Positions 29,813 through 39,584 are shown, counted from the first letter of the stretch. The stretch is 64,000 nucleotides of DNA from an uncultured Lachnospiraceae bacterium (GCA_910589385.1 CAJUTU010000015.1:8207-72206), one strand, 5' to 3'. Numbers and translations: made by a program. Notes: generated by a model from the letters alone, not told the origin.

Positions 29813-29840
29813 TTGATAATCTGGTTCTACTTGTTATAAT
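29813..29840 (+). promoter_or_regulatory. Promoter for thrS
   Basis: TTGATA (29813-29818) and TATAAT (29835-29840) are 16 bp apart, with an extended TGt before the -10. It is about 50 bases before the thrS start; no T-box leader is visible. Confidence 0.7.
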
Positions 29841-29891
29841 ATAAAGACAAAGTAGATTCAAAACTTACTTTAGAAAGGAAATGAAAATATT

Positions 29892-31853
29892 ATGATTATC
29901 ACATTAAAAGATGGTTCAACAAAGGAATATGCGGAAGCAAGATCGATCATTGATATTGCCTATGATATCAGCGAAGGCCTTGCGCGTGCCGCATGTGCAG
30001 GGGAAGTAAATGGAGAAGTGGCAGACCTGCGTACTGTGTTGGACAGCGACTGCCAGTTAAATATCCTTACAGCCAGGGATGAAAAGGGGCTGGCGGCTCT
30101 TCGCCACACTGCGTCCCATGTATTGGCAGAGGCGGTACAGAAGCTTTTCCCAGACGCTAAAGTGGCGATCGGGCCATCCATTGATACCGGATTTTATTAT
30201 GATTTTGACAGCGCGCCATTTTCCAGGGAGGATTTGGATGCCATTGAGAAAGAGATGAAAAAAATCATCAAAAAGGGCGCTAAGATTGATCGCTTTACAA
30301 AATCCAGAGAGGAAGCTATTGCATTTTTCAAAGAGAGAAATGAACCGTATAAAGTGGAACTGATCGAAGATCTTCCAGAGGATGTAGAGATTTCTTTCTA
30401 TTCACAGGGAGACTGGGTAGACCTATGTGCAGGGCCGCATCTGATGAGTACCAAGGGAGTGAAAGCATTCAAGCTGATCTCATCCTCCGGCGCTTACTGG
30501 AGAGGAAGTGAAAAGAATCCTATGCTTGCCCGTATTTACGGGACTGCTTACGGCACAAAGGATGAGCTGCAGGAGCATTTGAATATGCTGGAAGAGGCCA
30601 AGAAACGCGACCACAATAAGCTGGGACGTGAGATGAAGATATTTACTACGGTTGATGTGATCGGCCAGGGGCTGCCTCTTCTGATGCCGAATGGTGTGAT
30701 CATGCTGAAAGAACTCCAGCGTTGGATCGAGGATCTGGAGGACAATGAGTGGGGATACATCCGGACCAAGACTCCGCTGATGGCGAAGAACGACCTGTAC
30801 AAGATTTCCGGACACTGGGATCATTATAAAGAAGGAATGTTTGTGCTGGGAGATGAGGAAAAAGACAAGGAAGTATTTGCCCTGCGTCCGATGACCTGCC
30901 CGTTCCAGTACTATGTGTACAAGGCAGAGCAGCACAGTTACCGTGATCTGCCTCTGCGCTACGGCGAGACATCCACCCTGTTTAGAAATGAGGATTCCGG
31001 CGAGATGCACGGCCTGACACGTGTGCGCCAGTTCACGATTTCCGAGGGCCATCTGATTGTAAGGCCGGATCAGATGGTAAAGGAATTTAAGGACTGTATC
31101 GCCCTGGCACAGCACTGCCTGCAGGTTCTGGGCGTGGAAGAAGACGTGACCTACCATTTGTCCAAATGGGATCCGGAAAATACGGAGAAATATATCGGTG
31201 AGCCAAAAGTCTGGGAAGAAACAGAAGGACATATCCGTACCATGCTAAAGGAACTGAATATCCCATTTGTGGAGGATGTGGGAGAAGCCGCATTCTATGG
31301 ACCAAAGGTGGATATCAATGCCAAAAATGTATACGGCAAAGAAGATACTATGATCACCATTCAGTGGGATGCTTTGCTGGCAGAACAGTTTGATATGTAC
31401 TATATCGACGAAAATGGCGATAAGAAGCGTCCTTGTATCATTCATAGGACATCCATGGGCTGTTATGAGAGGACTCTGGCATGGCTGATCGAGAAATATG
31501 CAGGCCTGTTCCCGACATGGCTGTGCCCGGAACAGGTGCGTGTGATCCCGATTTCTGATAAATATCATGATTACGCAGAACAGGTGGAAAATAAGCTGAA
31601 AGCAGGCGGAATCCGCTGCTCCGTGGACGAGCGTTCCGAGAAGATGGGTTATAAGATCCGTGAGGCACGGCTGAGCAGAGTACCGTATATGCTGGTGGTA
31701 GGGGCAAAAGAGCAGGAAGAAGGCGTCGTATCTGTAAGAAGCCGCTACCTGGGCGATGAGGGACAGAAGTCTCTGGATGCGTTTATCAATGAAATCTGTG
31801 AAGAAATCCGCACAAAGAAGATTCGGAAGATTGAAGTGGAAGAGCAGAAATAA
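29892..31853 (+). CDS. thrS: Threonyl-tRNA synthetase
   Basis: A 653-residue class II synthetase. An N-terminal TGS domain (MIITLKDGSTKEYAEA) precedes the editing domain with ALRHTASHVLAEAVQ and VDLCAGPHL. The catalytic core has FRNEDSGEMHGLTRVRQFT (motif 2) and HRTSMGCYERTLAWLIE (motif 3). The C-terminal anticodon domain is WLCPEQVRVIPIS to YMLVVGAKEQE. It charges tRNA-Thr and clears mischarged Ser. The ribosome site is GAAAGGAAATG. Codon use is GC-richer than in the parAB region. Confidence 0.97.
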   Translation: MIITLKDGSTKEYAEARSIIDIAYDISEGLARAACAGEVNGEVADLRTVLDSDCQLNILTARDEKGLAALRHTASHVLAEAVQKLFPDAKVAIGPSIDTGFYYDFDSAPFSREDLDAIEKEMKKIIKKGAKIDRFTKSREEAIAFFKERNEPYKVELIEDLPEDVEISFYSQGDWVDLCAGPHLMSTKGVKAFKLISSSGAYWRGSEKNPMLARIYGTAYGTKDELQEHLNMLEEAKKRDHNKLGREMKIFTTVDVIGQGLPLLMPNGVIMLKELQRWIEDLEDNEWGYIRTKTPLMAKNDLYKISGHWDHYKEGMFVLGDEEKDKEVFALRPMTCPFQYYVYKAEQHSYRDLPLRYGETSTLFRNEDSGEMHGLTRVRQFTISEGHLIVRPDQMVKEFKDCIALAQHCLQVLGVEEDVTYHLSKWDPENTEKYIGEPKVWEETEGHIRTMLKELNIPFVEDVGEAAFYGPKVDINAKNVYGKEDTMITIQWDALLAEQFDMYYIDENGDKKRPCIIHRTSMGCYERTLAWLIEKYAGLFPTWLCPEQVRVIPISDKYHDYAEQVENKLKAGGIRCSVDERSEKMGYKIREARLSRVPYMLVVGAKEQEEGVVSVRSRYLGDEGQKSLDAFINEICEEIRTKKIRKIEVEEQK

Positions 31854-31968
31854 TTGTTAATATAATCCCCTTCCCTGACGATAGATATTATAAGTAGATG
31901 TATTTGTATTGATCCAGAACATCAGGCCATGAACAGAACGCAGGATAGAGAGGAGCAAGAGACAGCAT

Positions 31969-32772
31969 ATGAATATACAAACAGGCAGAGTGGGGATGGG
32001 AAGCGCCGGAAGGCGTATTCAGATGGCTGCGCAGGCAATGAACCGGAAGTCCATGCAGAACGCGCAGTCCGGAAAACGGAAGAACGGCCAGGAGCGCCGG
32101 GAAGACAGGGTACAGATATCGCCGGCAAACCAGATGCAGGGGCGTCTTGATTTTTTGATAGAGCGCAAGCAGGAGCTGATCGAGAGGAAGAATGAAGTCA
32201 TGGCAAGCGGCGCTGACTGGGATTCTATCAAATCCGTGGTCGCTATGTATGAAGAACAGATCAGTAATGTAGAAACTGAGATTACACAGACCATGAAACA
32301 GATGGTAGAAGAACAGCTTGAGAAAGCAGAGGAAGAAAAAAAGAAGGACGGGAAAGAGCCTGAGACTAAGGAAGAGCAGCAGATGCAATATCTGAATAAC
32401 CTCAGCAATACTTCCATGGATTATAAGCAGGCCAGCCAGGTACACAAGGCTCATGACCAGAAAGAAAAAGATGCCAGAGTTATGTCTATGGAAGTGAAGC
32501 TGGACGACAGCAGGGGAGGAGCCAGCCAGGGCAAGAGAGAACGTCTGGCTGACGTGCTGGACGAAGCAGACCAGCTTTATACAAAAGCGATGGAAGGATA
32601 TGTACATCTGAATAAGTCCCTGAATGAAATGGAAGAAGAAAATGTTGAGGATCCAAAGGGACGGGGACGCCAGGACGCAGGAGAGGAAGAGACTGTTTCC
32701 CAATCTGTGGAAAAGGCGCAGGATACGGCAGGGGCCAATGAGAAAATTAAGAGTGAAAAAGGAAAGAAATAA
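31969..32772 (+). CDS. ISPxGR-like coiled-coil protein A (unknown function)
   Basis: A 267-residue, very hydrophilic protein without signal peptide or membrane helix. A basic, Gln/Arg-rich N-terminus (MNIQTGRVGMGSAG) leads to the motif DRVQISPANQ (about residues 47-56). A helical hairpin follows (LDFLIERKQELIERKNEVMA, then MYEEQISNVETEIT), then a Glu/Lys-rich linker and VMSMEVKLDD near residue 175. The layout parallels protein B at 47.3 kb and, more loosely, protein C at 54.1 kb. It follows thrS by 115 bases and ends at a terminator. AGGAGCAAGAGACAGCAT precedes the ATG. Function unknown. Confidence 0.75.
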   Translation: MNIQTGRVGMGSAGRRIQMAAQAMNRKSMQNAQSGKRKNGQERREDRVQISPANQMQGRLDFLIERKQELIERKNEVMASGADWDSIKSVVAMYEEQISNVETEITQTMKQMVEEQLEKAEEEKKKDGKEPETKEEQQMQYLNNLSNTSMDYKQASQVHKAHDQKEKDARVMSMEVKLDDSRGGASQGKRERLADVLDEADQLYTKAMEGYVHLNKSLNEMEEENVEDPKGRGRQDAGEEETVSQSVEKAQDTAGANEKIKSEKGKK

Positions 32773-32790
32773 GTTTTCATTGCAACAATT

Positions 32791-32825
32791 AAGAACAGCA
32801 GGCTGATTTATAGCCTGCTGTTCTT
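32791..32825. terminator. Bidirectional terminator
   Basis: AAGAACAGCAGGCT and AGCCTGCTGTTCTT form a perfect 14-pair stem with a seven-base loop between two convergent genes. T-rich tracts lie on both sides. Confidence 0.9.
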
Positions 32826-32831
32826 GCTTCT

Positions 32832-34613
32832 TTATTCCCATGGATTTCCATCCGGGGAAACGCTTCCTTGTTCTTTCAGCCATTCACGAAGAAAAGCCCG
32901 GAAAGAACCATCCTCTACCTGGGCATGATAGAGTCCGCCGATTTCGTGGGTATAGCTCTCCATCAGGAATGCCACCTGATAAGTCTTGTCGTCTTCCAGT
33001 TTGCTGCCGCCCTTAGCCACAAGGATATAGGGATAGGGTTCTCCTTCTCCGTCAGGATTAAATCCTTCTTCGGCCAGTTCCTTGGCCTGGGCTCCGGTCA
33101 TGGTTAAAATGGCATATTCCCCATCATAACTGGGAGAGACTGCTATGATCCCATCTACGTCGATGATGCCTTTGTAGAGTTTTCCGCTGATACCGGCTCT
33201 TAGGCCTTCCCCATTCTTATAGAATGGCGCAATGGCTATTATGGCTGCGTCTGCGTCTACAGCGCTGCCAAGTGCCTTGCCTGCCAGTGCAGCGGTTTCT
33301 TCAAGGGTAAAATCATCGGCAATCTCGCAGACGTTTTGGTCGATTGTTTCGGACTGGCTGAGATAACTGGCCTGCAGACTGTCCATCAGGGCGATGGATG
33401 CAGGACCGTCTATCCCTTCCGCTCCCTGGAACCATTTCTTGAAGACCTGGCCCATATCATAGAGGACATTCTCCCATCCGGTGTAGGTCATCGGAAATAT
33501 CCTGCTCTGCCGCTGTGCCTGCCAGGCGTCATAGAGCAGGGCATCTTCCGGTATGCCCGCATCATCCAATACACTCAATATGTAAGGTGTCCGTTCTGTA
33601 GTAAAAGCAGCCTGGCCTTCCGGGGAGTAGAGCAGGGACAGCAGCTTGACCGCGTTTTCCAGCTTTTTCTCATTGCCCGGCTGGGTCAGATGGTTACTGA
33701 GGCCAATGTAGCCGTAAGGATTGTAAATATAGGCATTTTTGCTGCCGTCACCGCTGATGTAAGGCATCATCCCCAGCTGGTCGCCGTTTGGCAGCTCTGT
33801 AGTGCTGACAGTCACCATGGATGTGCAGAAAACAGCCTTCCGGTTCCCCAGCTCATCCTGGATCAATTCCGTATTACTGCGGTCCTGCGGATCTACGGAG
33901 AACATCCCCATATTGATATATCGCTGGATATCCTCCATCGTCGATTCCCACATCCCAAAAGCCGTGGCATTGCCAGACAAAAAGTCCTGCTCCCACTTCA
34001 CGCCCTCCGGGGTTCCAAGCCATCCGGCTTTAGCCATATTAAATACGGCAGAAAACGGATCGTCGGATGTTTTGGTACATATCAGTCCGGGCGTCATCCC
34101 TTTGTTCTGGATCTGGATGCATAATGTCTCCAGTTCGTTAAGGTTCGCTGGGACTTTCCAGCCGTTTTCCTCCAGCAGCGTCTTATTGTAGTAGATGCCG
34201 TATACCGTATTGCTGACAGGCAGGAGATAGGTTCCGCCGTCATTGACTGCCGGATCCAGAAGAGAGGCAGAAACATCCTTTGCAAAATCATAGCCGGACA
34301 GGTCTGCTAATTTTTCCCTGGCAAGTTCAGCGTCAAGGATCCGGGAGGTGATAAAGATGTCAGAGATATCGTCCCCCCGCATCTGAGCCCAGCTATAGGC
34401 GGTGGGATTTGCGCCGGCGTAAGCGTCAAATTCAAGTTCGATATCCGGATAGGTATCCTCTGCCAGTTCTAGAAAATCAACATAACCGTTTCGGACTCCC
34501 CAGGTCAGCTGCCCGTCGGTATCAGCCTTCTTTTCAAAAAGGGCACAGGAAGACAGCAGAAAGACTGCTGCAGCAGACAGGGCCGACAGACGGCACAATA
34601 ATTTTAGGTTCAT
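32832..34613 (-). CDS. Lipoprotein: sugar-type substrate-binding domain fused to 5'-nucleotidase C-terminal-like domain
   Basis: A 593-residue exported lipoprotein (lipobox LLSSC, Cys23). Residues about 33-420 look like a family 1 extracellular solute-binding protein (DISDIFITSRILDAELA, YLLPVSNTVYGIYYNK, SPEGQAAFTTERTPYI). Residues about 425-585 resemble the C-terminal domain of 5'-nucleotidase/UshA proteins (ADAAIIAIAPFYKNGEGLRAG, GKLYKGIIDVDGIIAVSP, YAILTMTGAQAKELAEEG). The catalytic metallophosphatase domain of those enzymes is absent. No ABC permease genes are adjacent. The domain identities are pattern-based; the second one is less certain. Confidence 0.75.
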   Translation of the reverse strand: MNLKLLCRLSALSAAAVFLLSSCALFEKKADTDGQLTWGVRNGYVDFLELAEDTYPDIELEFDAYAGANPTAYSWAQMRGDDISDIFITSRILDAELAREKLADLSGYDFAKDVSASLLDPAVNDGGTYLLPVSNTVYGIYYNKTLLEENGWKVPANLNELETLCIQIQNKGMTPGLICTKTSDDPFSAVFNMAKAGWLGTPEGVKWEQDFLSGNATAFGMWESTMEDIQRYINMGMFSVDPQDRSNTELIQDELGNRKAVFCTSMVTVSTTELPNGDQLGMMPYISGDGSKNAYIYNPYGYIGLSNHLTQPGNEKKLENAVKLLSLLYSPEGQAAFTTERTPYILSVLDDAGIPEDALLYDAWQAQRQSRIFPMTYTGWENVLYDMGQVFKKWFQGAEGIDGPASIALMDSLQASYLSQSETIDQNVCEIADDFTLEETAALAGKALGSAVDADAAIIAIAPFYKNGEGLRAGISGKLYKGIIDVDGIIAVSPSYDGEYAILTMTGAQAKELAEEGFNPDGEGEPYPYILVAKGGSKLEDDKTYQVAFLMESYTHEIGGLYHAQVEDGSFRAFLREWLKEQGSVSPDGNPWE

Positions 34614-34745
34614 GGGAAAGAACTCCTTTCATTTATGGCTTTCCTCAAAGAGGATGATCTCATAGCCTTATCTTATCACACTCTAACCCCATTTTCAATT
34701 TTCTTTCCGGCAGTTCATGTGTGCAAAAAGGAGCAGTGGGATTTT

Positions 34746-35203
34746 ATGGCAAAATATATTAATACAGAAGGGCCTTGTTATCCGCAGCAACATTATATGG
34801 TAAATCTGGACAAACGGATCCAGGAGATGCTTTTAGAATATGAACAGGATTACGATACGGGAATGGATATCCATGAGATGACGGAATTTCTTTTTTCTTA
34901 TACATCAGGTTATCCGTTCTTAGTGTCCAGAATCTGAAAGATATTAGACGAAAAGATTCTGGGAAGCCCTGGTTTCCAAAGCAGGGCTGACATATGGACT
35001 AAAGCAGGTTTTCTGGAGGCTATATTGTTTACTGGCGGCAGCAGGAATACCACAAGCGAGGGGAAGTCCAATTGGCAGAGTATCTGGATGCATACCATGT
35101 GAATAAGGGATATTTGGTCAGCTTTATTTTTAATAAAAATAAAAAGACTGGGCCGAAAGAAATATTATGCGGTGATAAGTTGATCTTTGAGGTGGTGGTC
35201 TGA
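34746..35203 (+). pseudogene. AAA-ATPase-like protein relic with internal deletion and nonsense codon
   Basis: The N-terminus MAKYINTEGPCYPQQHYMVN matches the start of the relic at 52.3 kb (MGRIFNASADCHPDLHYMVD). The P-loop part is missing and the frame jumps to the middle of the family (MTEFLFSYTSGYPFLVSRI). A TGA at 34935-34937 interrupts what would read ICKILDEKILG. After a frameshift near 35021 the C-terminal part continues (EYHKRGEVQLAEYLDAYHVN to LIFEVVV) and stops at 35203. It is clearly a decayed gene. Confidence 0.75.
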
Positions 35204-35288
35204 AAATACCGGCAGGTCAGTTCAACTGTGACGGAACTTTACCTGCCTTTATTTTCGTCTGCCGGGCAGATGGGATATTGGTGAAAAT

Positions 35289-36044
35289 TTATAGTTTCAG
35301 CAGCCGGCAGTAGTCCCGTTCCGTTTCAATCACGCATTCGGCAACCAGCCTGGAAAACGGTTCCATGTCATTTCGGTGCCTGGATGAAGAAAGGGCGTTG
35401 ATATAGTCATTCCGTAAAACGGGAGGGATGGATACAACTCCATAACCGGCATTGACCAGGATCAGGTTCATGAGAAGCCGGGCAGTCCTGCCGTTCCCGT
35501 CACTGAAAGGATGAATATCAACCAGCCGCTTATGCGCCATTGCTGCAAGTTCGATCGGATGCAGGGTGGTCCGCGATGAATGAATCTGATCTGCCAGATG
35601 CTGCATGAGCCGGGGGACTTCATCCGGGGACGGAGGAACATAGTCTGTTCCAGAAATATAAACCTGGATGGAACGGTATTGGCCGGCCTGGTCGATGTCA
35701 ACCTTCTGGTAAAAAAGACGGTGCAGTTTCTTGATCGTGTCTTCAGTGATGCACATGTCTGGCTGCCGCGCCAGCTCCAGCATGTAGTCATAAGCACAAC
35801 CATGTCCGACTGCTTCATAGCAATCCTTCAGCGGGCGGCCGCCGACAGTGATACCGTCTTCCAGAAGTATTTTTGTCTCAGATATGGTAAGCGTATTTCC
35901 CTCCAGGGCATTACTGCTGTAGGTAAAGCCGATACGGAAATAATCATTCAGAGATTTGAGTTCTTCCTCTGCCAGCGGGCGGGCAGAGTATATTTTTTGT
36001 TTATAGGAATCTGCTTTTTGCAGCAGGTTCTCTAATGTCTGCAT
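35289..36044 (-). CDS. Fic family protein (class II, N-terminal inhibitory helix)
   Basis: A 251-residue protein. The catalytic Fic motif HPFSDGNGRTAR starts at His178. The N-terminal inhibitory motif SNALEG (S44xxxE48G49) is the (S/T)xxxE(G/N) element of self-inhibited class II Fic proteins. The target-dock beta flap is around VYISGTDYVPPSPDEV. Family members transfer AMP (or remove it) from target proteins. No antitoxin gene is adjacent, consistent with internal inhibition. The target is unknown. The ATG at 36044 follows GGAGGTCATGCA. Confidence 0.92.
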   Translation of the reverse strand: MQTLENLLQKADSYKQKIYSARPLAEEELKSLNDYFRIGFTYSSNALEGNTLTISETKILLEDGITVGGRPLKDCYEAVGHGCAYDYMLELARQPDMCITEDTIKKLHRLFYQKVDIDQAGQYRSIQVYISGTDYVPPSPDEVPRLMQHLADQIHSSRTTLHPIELAAMAHKRLVDIHPFSDGNGRTARLLMNLILVNAGYGVVSIPPVLRNDYINALSSSRHRNDMEPFSRLVAECVIETERDYCRLLKL

Positions 36045-36126
36045 TGCATGACCTCCTAATTCTATGTTGACCTATTCCCGGAGCTGCTCTTGCTCCTGTC
36101 TTTCAAAGAAAAGCACTTTGCTGTGA

Positions 36127-37836
36127 TTACAGCAGAACAGCAATTGCTTCATACGGCCTCAGCGTCATATGGCCGCTTTGTTCCACGTTTTCGCTTTCCG
36201 GTGAAGAAAGCCCGTCCATCCCGGGAACTCTGGAACCTGCATAATTTTGGATCAGGATTTCTCCTTTCAGAAATTCCGCCGGTATTTCAAAATCCACCTG
36301 TTCCGCAGAAAAGCTGCACACAACCAGAAGTTTCTGCTCTCCAAGTGTTCTTGTGTAGGCATAAATTTCCTTAGAATCCGGCAGAAGCAGGTCATAGGTC
36401 CCATATACGATCACTTCATGTTCCTTCCTAAGCCGGATGAGTTTCTGAAAATAATGGAACACAGAATCCTCTCTTGCAAGCTGTTCTTCGGCGTTGATCT
36501 CTTTATAATTCGGATTTACCATGATCCAGGGAGTACCGCTGGTAAAGCCTGCATTTTCCTTGTCATTCCACTGGAACGGCGTTCTGGCGTTGTCACGGCT
36601 CTTATAGCGAAGGAAACGCATCATCTCTTCTTTGGAAAATACCCCCTGCCCGGTCAGCTCATAGTAAGCATTGATGCTGTCCAGATCCCGGAAATCCTCG
36701 ATATTTTCAAAAGGAACATTGGTCATGCCCAATTCCTGCCCCTGATAAATGTAGGGAGTACCCTGCATCATATAAAGGCAGGTTGCCAGCATTTTTGCGG
36801 AAGCCTCCCTGTACACGCCGTTATTTCCAAAACGGGATACACAGCGGGGCTGGTCATGATTCTCCCAGAAAAGACTGTTCCACGCAATATCCTCCAAGCC
36901 CTTCTGCCATTTAGTCATAACTTCCTTGAGGTCTCTTAGATCCATTTTTTTGTCTGACCACTTGTTGGTGCCATCTGCGTCCACATCCATATGCTCGAAC
37001 TGGAACACCATATTCAGCTCCTTGCCGTCACTGCGGGCATATTTTTTCGCTTCCTCCAATGTGACGCCGGAGCATTCTCCTACAGTAATGGTGTCTGCCC
37101 GGTCAAGGACCTTTTGGCGCATCTCCTGCAGATATTCGTGTACACGAGGACCGTTTGCAGGCTCGTTAAAGCTTGCGTAGCCATTGATGCCTGGAACACC
37201 GTCCGGCAGATCCGGCTTTTTGGAAATCAGGCTGATGACATCCATGCGGAAACCATCTACACCTTTATCAAGCCACCAGTTCATCATCTGAAATACTTCT
37301 TCCCTTACTACCGGATTATCCCAGTTCAGATCCGGCTGCTTTTTTGAAAAGAGATGCAGATAGTACATGTCTGTTTCCGGGTCATACTCCCATGCCGGAC
37401 CGGAAAAACAAGAACCCCAGTTATTCGGCTCTTTTCCATCCTTTGCAGGACGCCAGATATAGTAATCTCTGTAAGGATTATCCACGGACTTCCGGCTTTC
37501 CACAAACCAGCGGTGCTCATCGGAGGTATGGTTTACAACCAGGTCCATCACCAGCTTGATATCATGCTTATGTGCAGCCGCAAGCATTTCATCAAAATCC
37601 TCCATTGTGCCGAATTCTTCCATGACCGCCTGATAATCGCTGATGTCATATCCGTTGTCATCATTCGGCGACTGATACACCGGGGAGAGCCAGATGACAT
37701 CAATTCCAAGTTCTTTCAGATAATCCAGCCTGGACGTAATTCCTTTGAGATCTCCTATCCCATCCCCGTTGCTGTCGCAGAAACTTCTCGGATAAATTTG
37801 ATAAACGACACTTTCTTTCCACCATTTTTTTTCCAT
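36127..37836 (-). CDS. Oligo-1,6-glucosidase / alpha-glucosidase (GH13)
   Basis: A 569-residue cytoplasmic GH13 enzyme. It begins KWWKESVVYQIYPRSF and has DLVVNHTSDEH, the nucleophile Asp199 in GFRMDVIS, the acid/base Glu254 in TVGECSG and Asp328 in ENHDQP. The valine after the nucleophile is typical of enzymes acting on alpha-1,6 links (isomaltose), whereas Ala or Thr there goes with maltases. Likely substrates are therefore isomaltose, panose or related oligosaccharides; sucrose or trehalose 6-phosphate cannot be excluded. It is divergent from the GH32 gene. Confidence 0.92.
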   Translation of the reverse strand: MEKKWWKESVVYQIYPRSFCDSNGDGIGDLKGITSRLDYLKELGIDVIWLSPVYQSPNDDNGYDISDYQAVMEEFGTMEDFDEMLAAAHKHDIKLVMDLVVNHTSDEHRWFVESRKSVDNPYRDYYIWRPAKDGKEPNNWGSCFSGPAWEYDPETDMYYLHLFSKKQPDLNWDNPVVREEVFQMMNWWLDKGVDGFRMDVISLISKKPDLPDGVPGINGYASFNEPANGPRVHEYLQEMRQKVLDRADTITVGECSGVTLEEAKKYARSDGKELNMVFQFEHMDVDADGTNKWSDKKMDLRDLKEVMTKWQKGLEDIAWNSLFWENHDQPRCVSRFGNNGVYREASAKMLATCLYMMQGTPYIYQGQELGMTNVPFENIEDFRDLDSINAYYELTGQGVFSKEEMMRFLRYKSRDNARTPFQWNDKENAGFTSGTPWIMVNPNYKEINAEEQLAREDSVFHYFQKLIRLRKEHEVIVYGTYDLLLPDSKEIYAYTRTLGEQKLLVVCSFSAEQVDFEIPAEFLKGEILIQNYAGSRVPGMDGLSSPESENVEQSGHMTLRPYEAIAVLL

Positions 37837-38005
37837 TTAGATTCTCCTCTCTTTGATTTCCCCGAAAAATATTGCAGGGATTGCTACAATGATTATACTA
37901 CATCCGGGATTTTATTTCACATTTTTTTATAATCTGCCGTATATTGGCGCGGCAGCAGCTATGGATTGTTATTATGGCTTTATCCGGTCCATCAGAAGAA
38001 AAAAA

Positions 38006-38034
38006 TTGCGAATATATAAAACATCATATATAAT
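38006..38034 (+). promoter_or_regulatory. Promoter for the GH32 gene
   Basis: TTGCGA (38006-38011) and TATAAT (38029-38034) are 17 bp apart, 63 bases before the chosen GH32 start. The 206-bp divergent region 37837-38042 shows no clear operator. Confidence 0.6.
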
Positions 38035-38096
38035 GTGAACGTATGATGGAATCTATAGAGCAGCAGCCTGTATATTTGAAGAAAGGAAGAGTAATT

Positions 38097-39584
38097 ATGA
38101 CAAGCCAGACATTGAGAGAAGCAAGGAAGTATGAAGAGGCTTCCGAAAAAATGATTAAAAAAGAAGAACGGCCTGATTTCCATTTATCTGTCCGTACCGG
38201 CTGGATGAATGACCCTAATGGATTTTCTTATTATAAGGGCCATTATCATATGTTTTACCAATACTATCCTTACGACACCAAATGGGGTCCTATGCACTGG
38301 GGCCATGCGGTAAGCAAAGACCTTCTTCACTGGGAATATCTGCCTGCAGCGCTGGCGCCGGATGAGGCTTATGACAGAGATGGCTGCTTTTCCGGCAGCG
38401 CGGTCGAGCTTCCTGACGGCAGGCAGCTTCTGATGTATACCGGAGTGGTAAGCACGCCCCGGTGGAACGGCGGACACTGTGAGACACAGACACAGTGTAT
38501 TGCAGTTGGCGACGGTGTGGATTATGAAAAATATGACTGCAATCCGGTCCTTGACGGGAAGGATCTGCCGCAAGGGTTCAGCAGAGAGGATTTCAGGGAT
38601 CCGAAAATGTGGAAAGACGCGGACGGAAAATACTGGTGTGTCATTGGAAACCGGCCGGCAGACGGAAGCGGGCAGATTTTGTTGTTTTCCAGTGAAGATG
38701 CATTTCGATGGAAGTATGAAAAAGTACTTGTGGAAAACCAGAACCGTGTCGGAAAAATGTGGGAATGCCCGGATTTCTTTGAGTTGGATGATAAATGGGT
38801 GCTGCTTACAAGCCCCCAGGATATGCTGCCCAAGGACTTTGAATTTCATAATGGAAACGGAACCCTCTGCCTGATCGGGGAATATGACAGCCAGACCCTT
38901 ACATTTACCGAAAGGAATCAGCAGTCCATTGATTATGGGATAGACTTTTATGCTCCCCAGACTGTGATGACGCCGGACGGGCGCAGAGTCATGATCGGCT
39001 GGATGCAGAACTGGGATACCTGCATGCCACATTCTCCTTATCAGAAATGGTTTGGCCAGATGAGCCTGCCGAGAGAACTCTCTGTAAAAAACGGAAGGCT
39101 GTATCAGAAACCAATTAAAGAATTAGAGGATATGCGGAAAAATAAAGTGGCTTATCCGGATGTGGTACTGGAAAATGATACAATTCATCTGGAAAAAGTC
39201 CAGGGACGAAAGATCGATATGGAGATTTCTATCCGTCCGGGAGATCCAGAAAGCGGTTATCGGAAATTTGCGGTACGTTTTGCGCAGAATGAGGAATATC
39301 AGACCTCTTTGAGTTTCCGTCCGTATGAGTCCGTGCTGAAGATCGACCGGAAGTTCTCCGGTTCTCGCAGAGCGCTGATCCATCAGAGAAGATGTAAAGT
39401 CAACAGCCGGGAGAAAGAACTAAAATTGCGGATCATTCTGGATCGGTTCAGCGTGGAGGTCTTTATCAATGACGGTGAGCAGGTGATGTCTGCGACGTTC
39501 TTTACGGATATGGCGGCAGATGGGATCTCTTTCTTTGCGGACGGCAAGGTAAGGATGGATGTTGTGAAATATGATCTGGATTGA
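38097..39584 (+). CDS. Sucrose-6-phosphate hydrolase / beta-fructofuranosidase (GH32)
   Basis: About 495 residues. The five-bladed GH32 catalytic domain has the nucleophile motif WMNDPNG (Asp39), DFRDPKMW for transition-state binding and the acid/base motif MWECPDF. A C-terminal beta-sandwich has LRIILDRFSVEVFINDGEQV. No signal peptide, so it acts inside the cell on sucrose 6-phosphate or short fructans. The ATG at 38097 has GAAAGGAAG upstream; an in-frame ATG at 38043 would add 18 residues. No sucrose transporter is adjacent, although a PTS of the sucrose/trehalose type lies at 58 kb. Confidence 0.92.
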   Translation: MTSQTLREARKYEEASEKMIKKEERPDFHLSVRTGWMNDPNGFSYYKGHYHMFYQYYPYDTKWGPMHWGHAVSKDLLHWEYLPAALAPDEAYDRDGCFSGSAVELPDGRQLLMYTGVVSTPRWNGGHCETQTQCIAVGDGVDYEKYDCNPVLDGKDLPQGFSREDFRDPKMWKDADGKYWCVIGNRPADGSGQILLFSSEDAFRWKYEKVLVENQNRVGKMWECPDFFELDDKWVLLTSPQDMLPKDFEFHNGNGTLCLIGEYDSQTLTFTERNQQSIDYGIDFYAPQTVMTPDGRRVMIGWMQNWDTCMPHSPYQKWFGQMSLPRELSVKNGRLYQKPIKELEDMRKNKVAYPDVVLENDTIHLEKVQGRKIDMEISIRPGDPESGYRKFAVRFAQNEEYQTSLSFRPYESVLKIDRKFSGSRRALIHQRRCKVNSREKELKLRIILDRFSVEVFINDGEQVMSATFFTDMAADGISFFADGKVRMDVVKYDLD

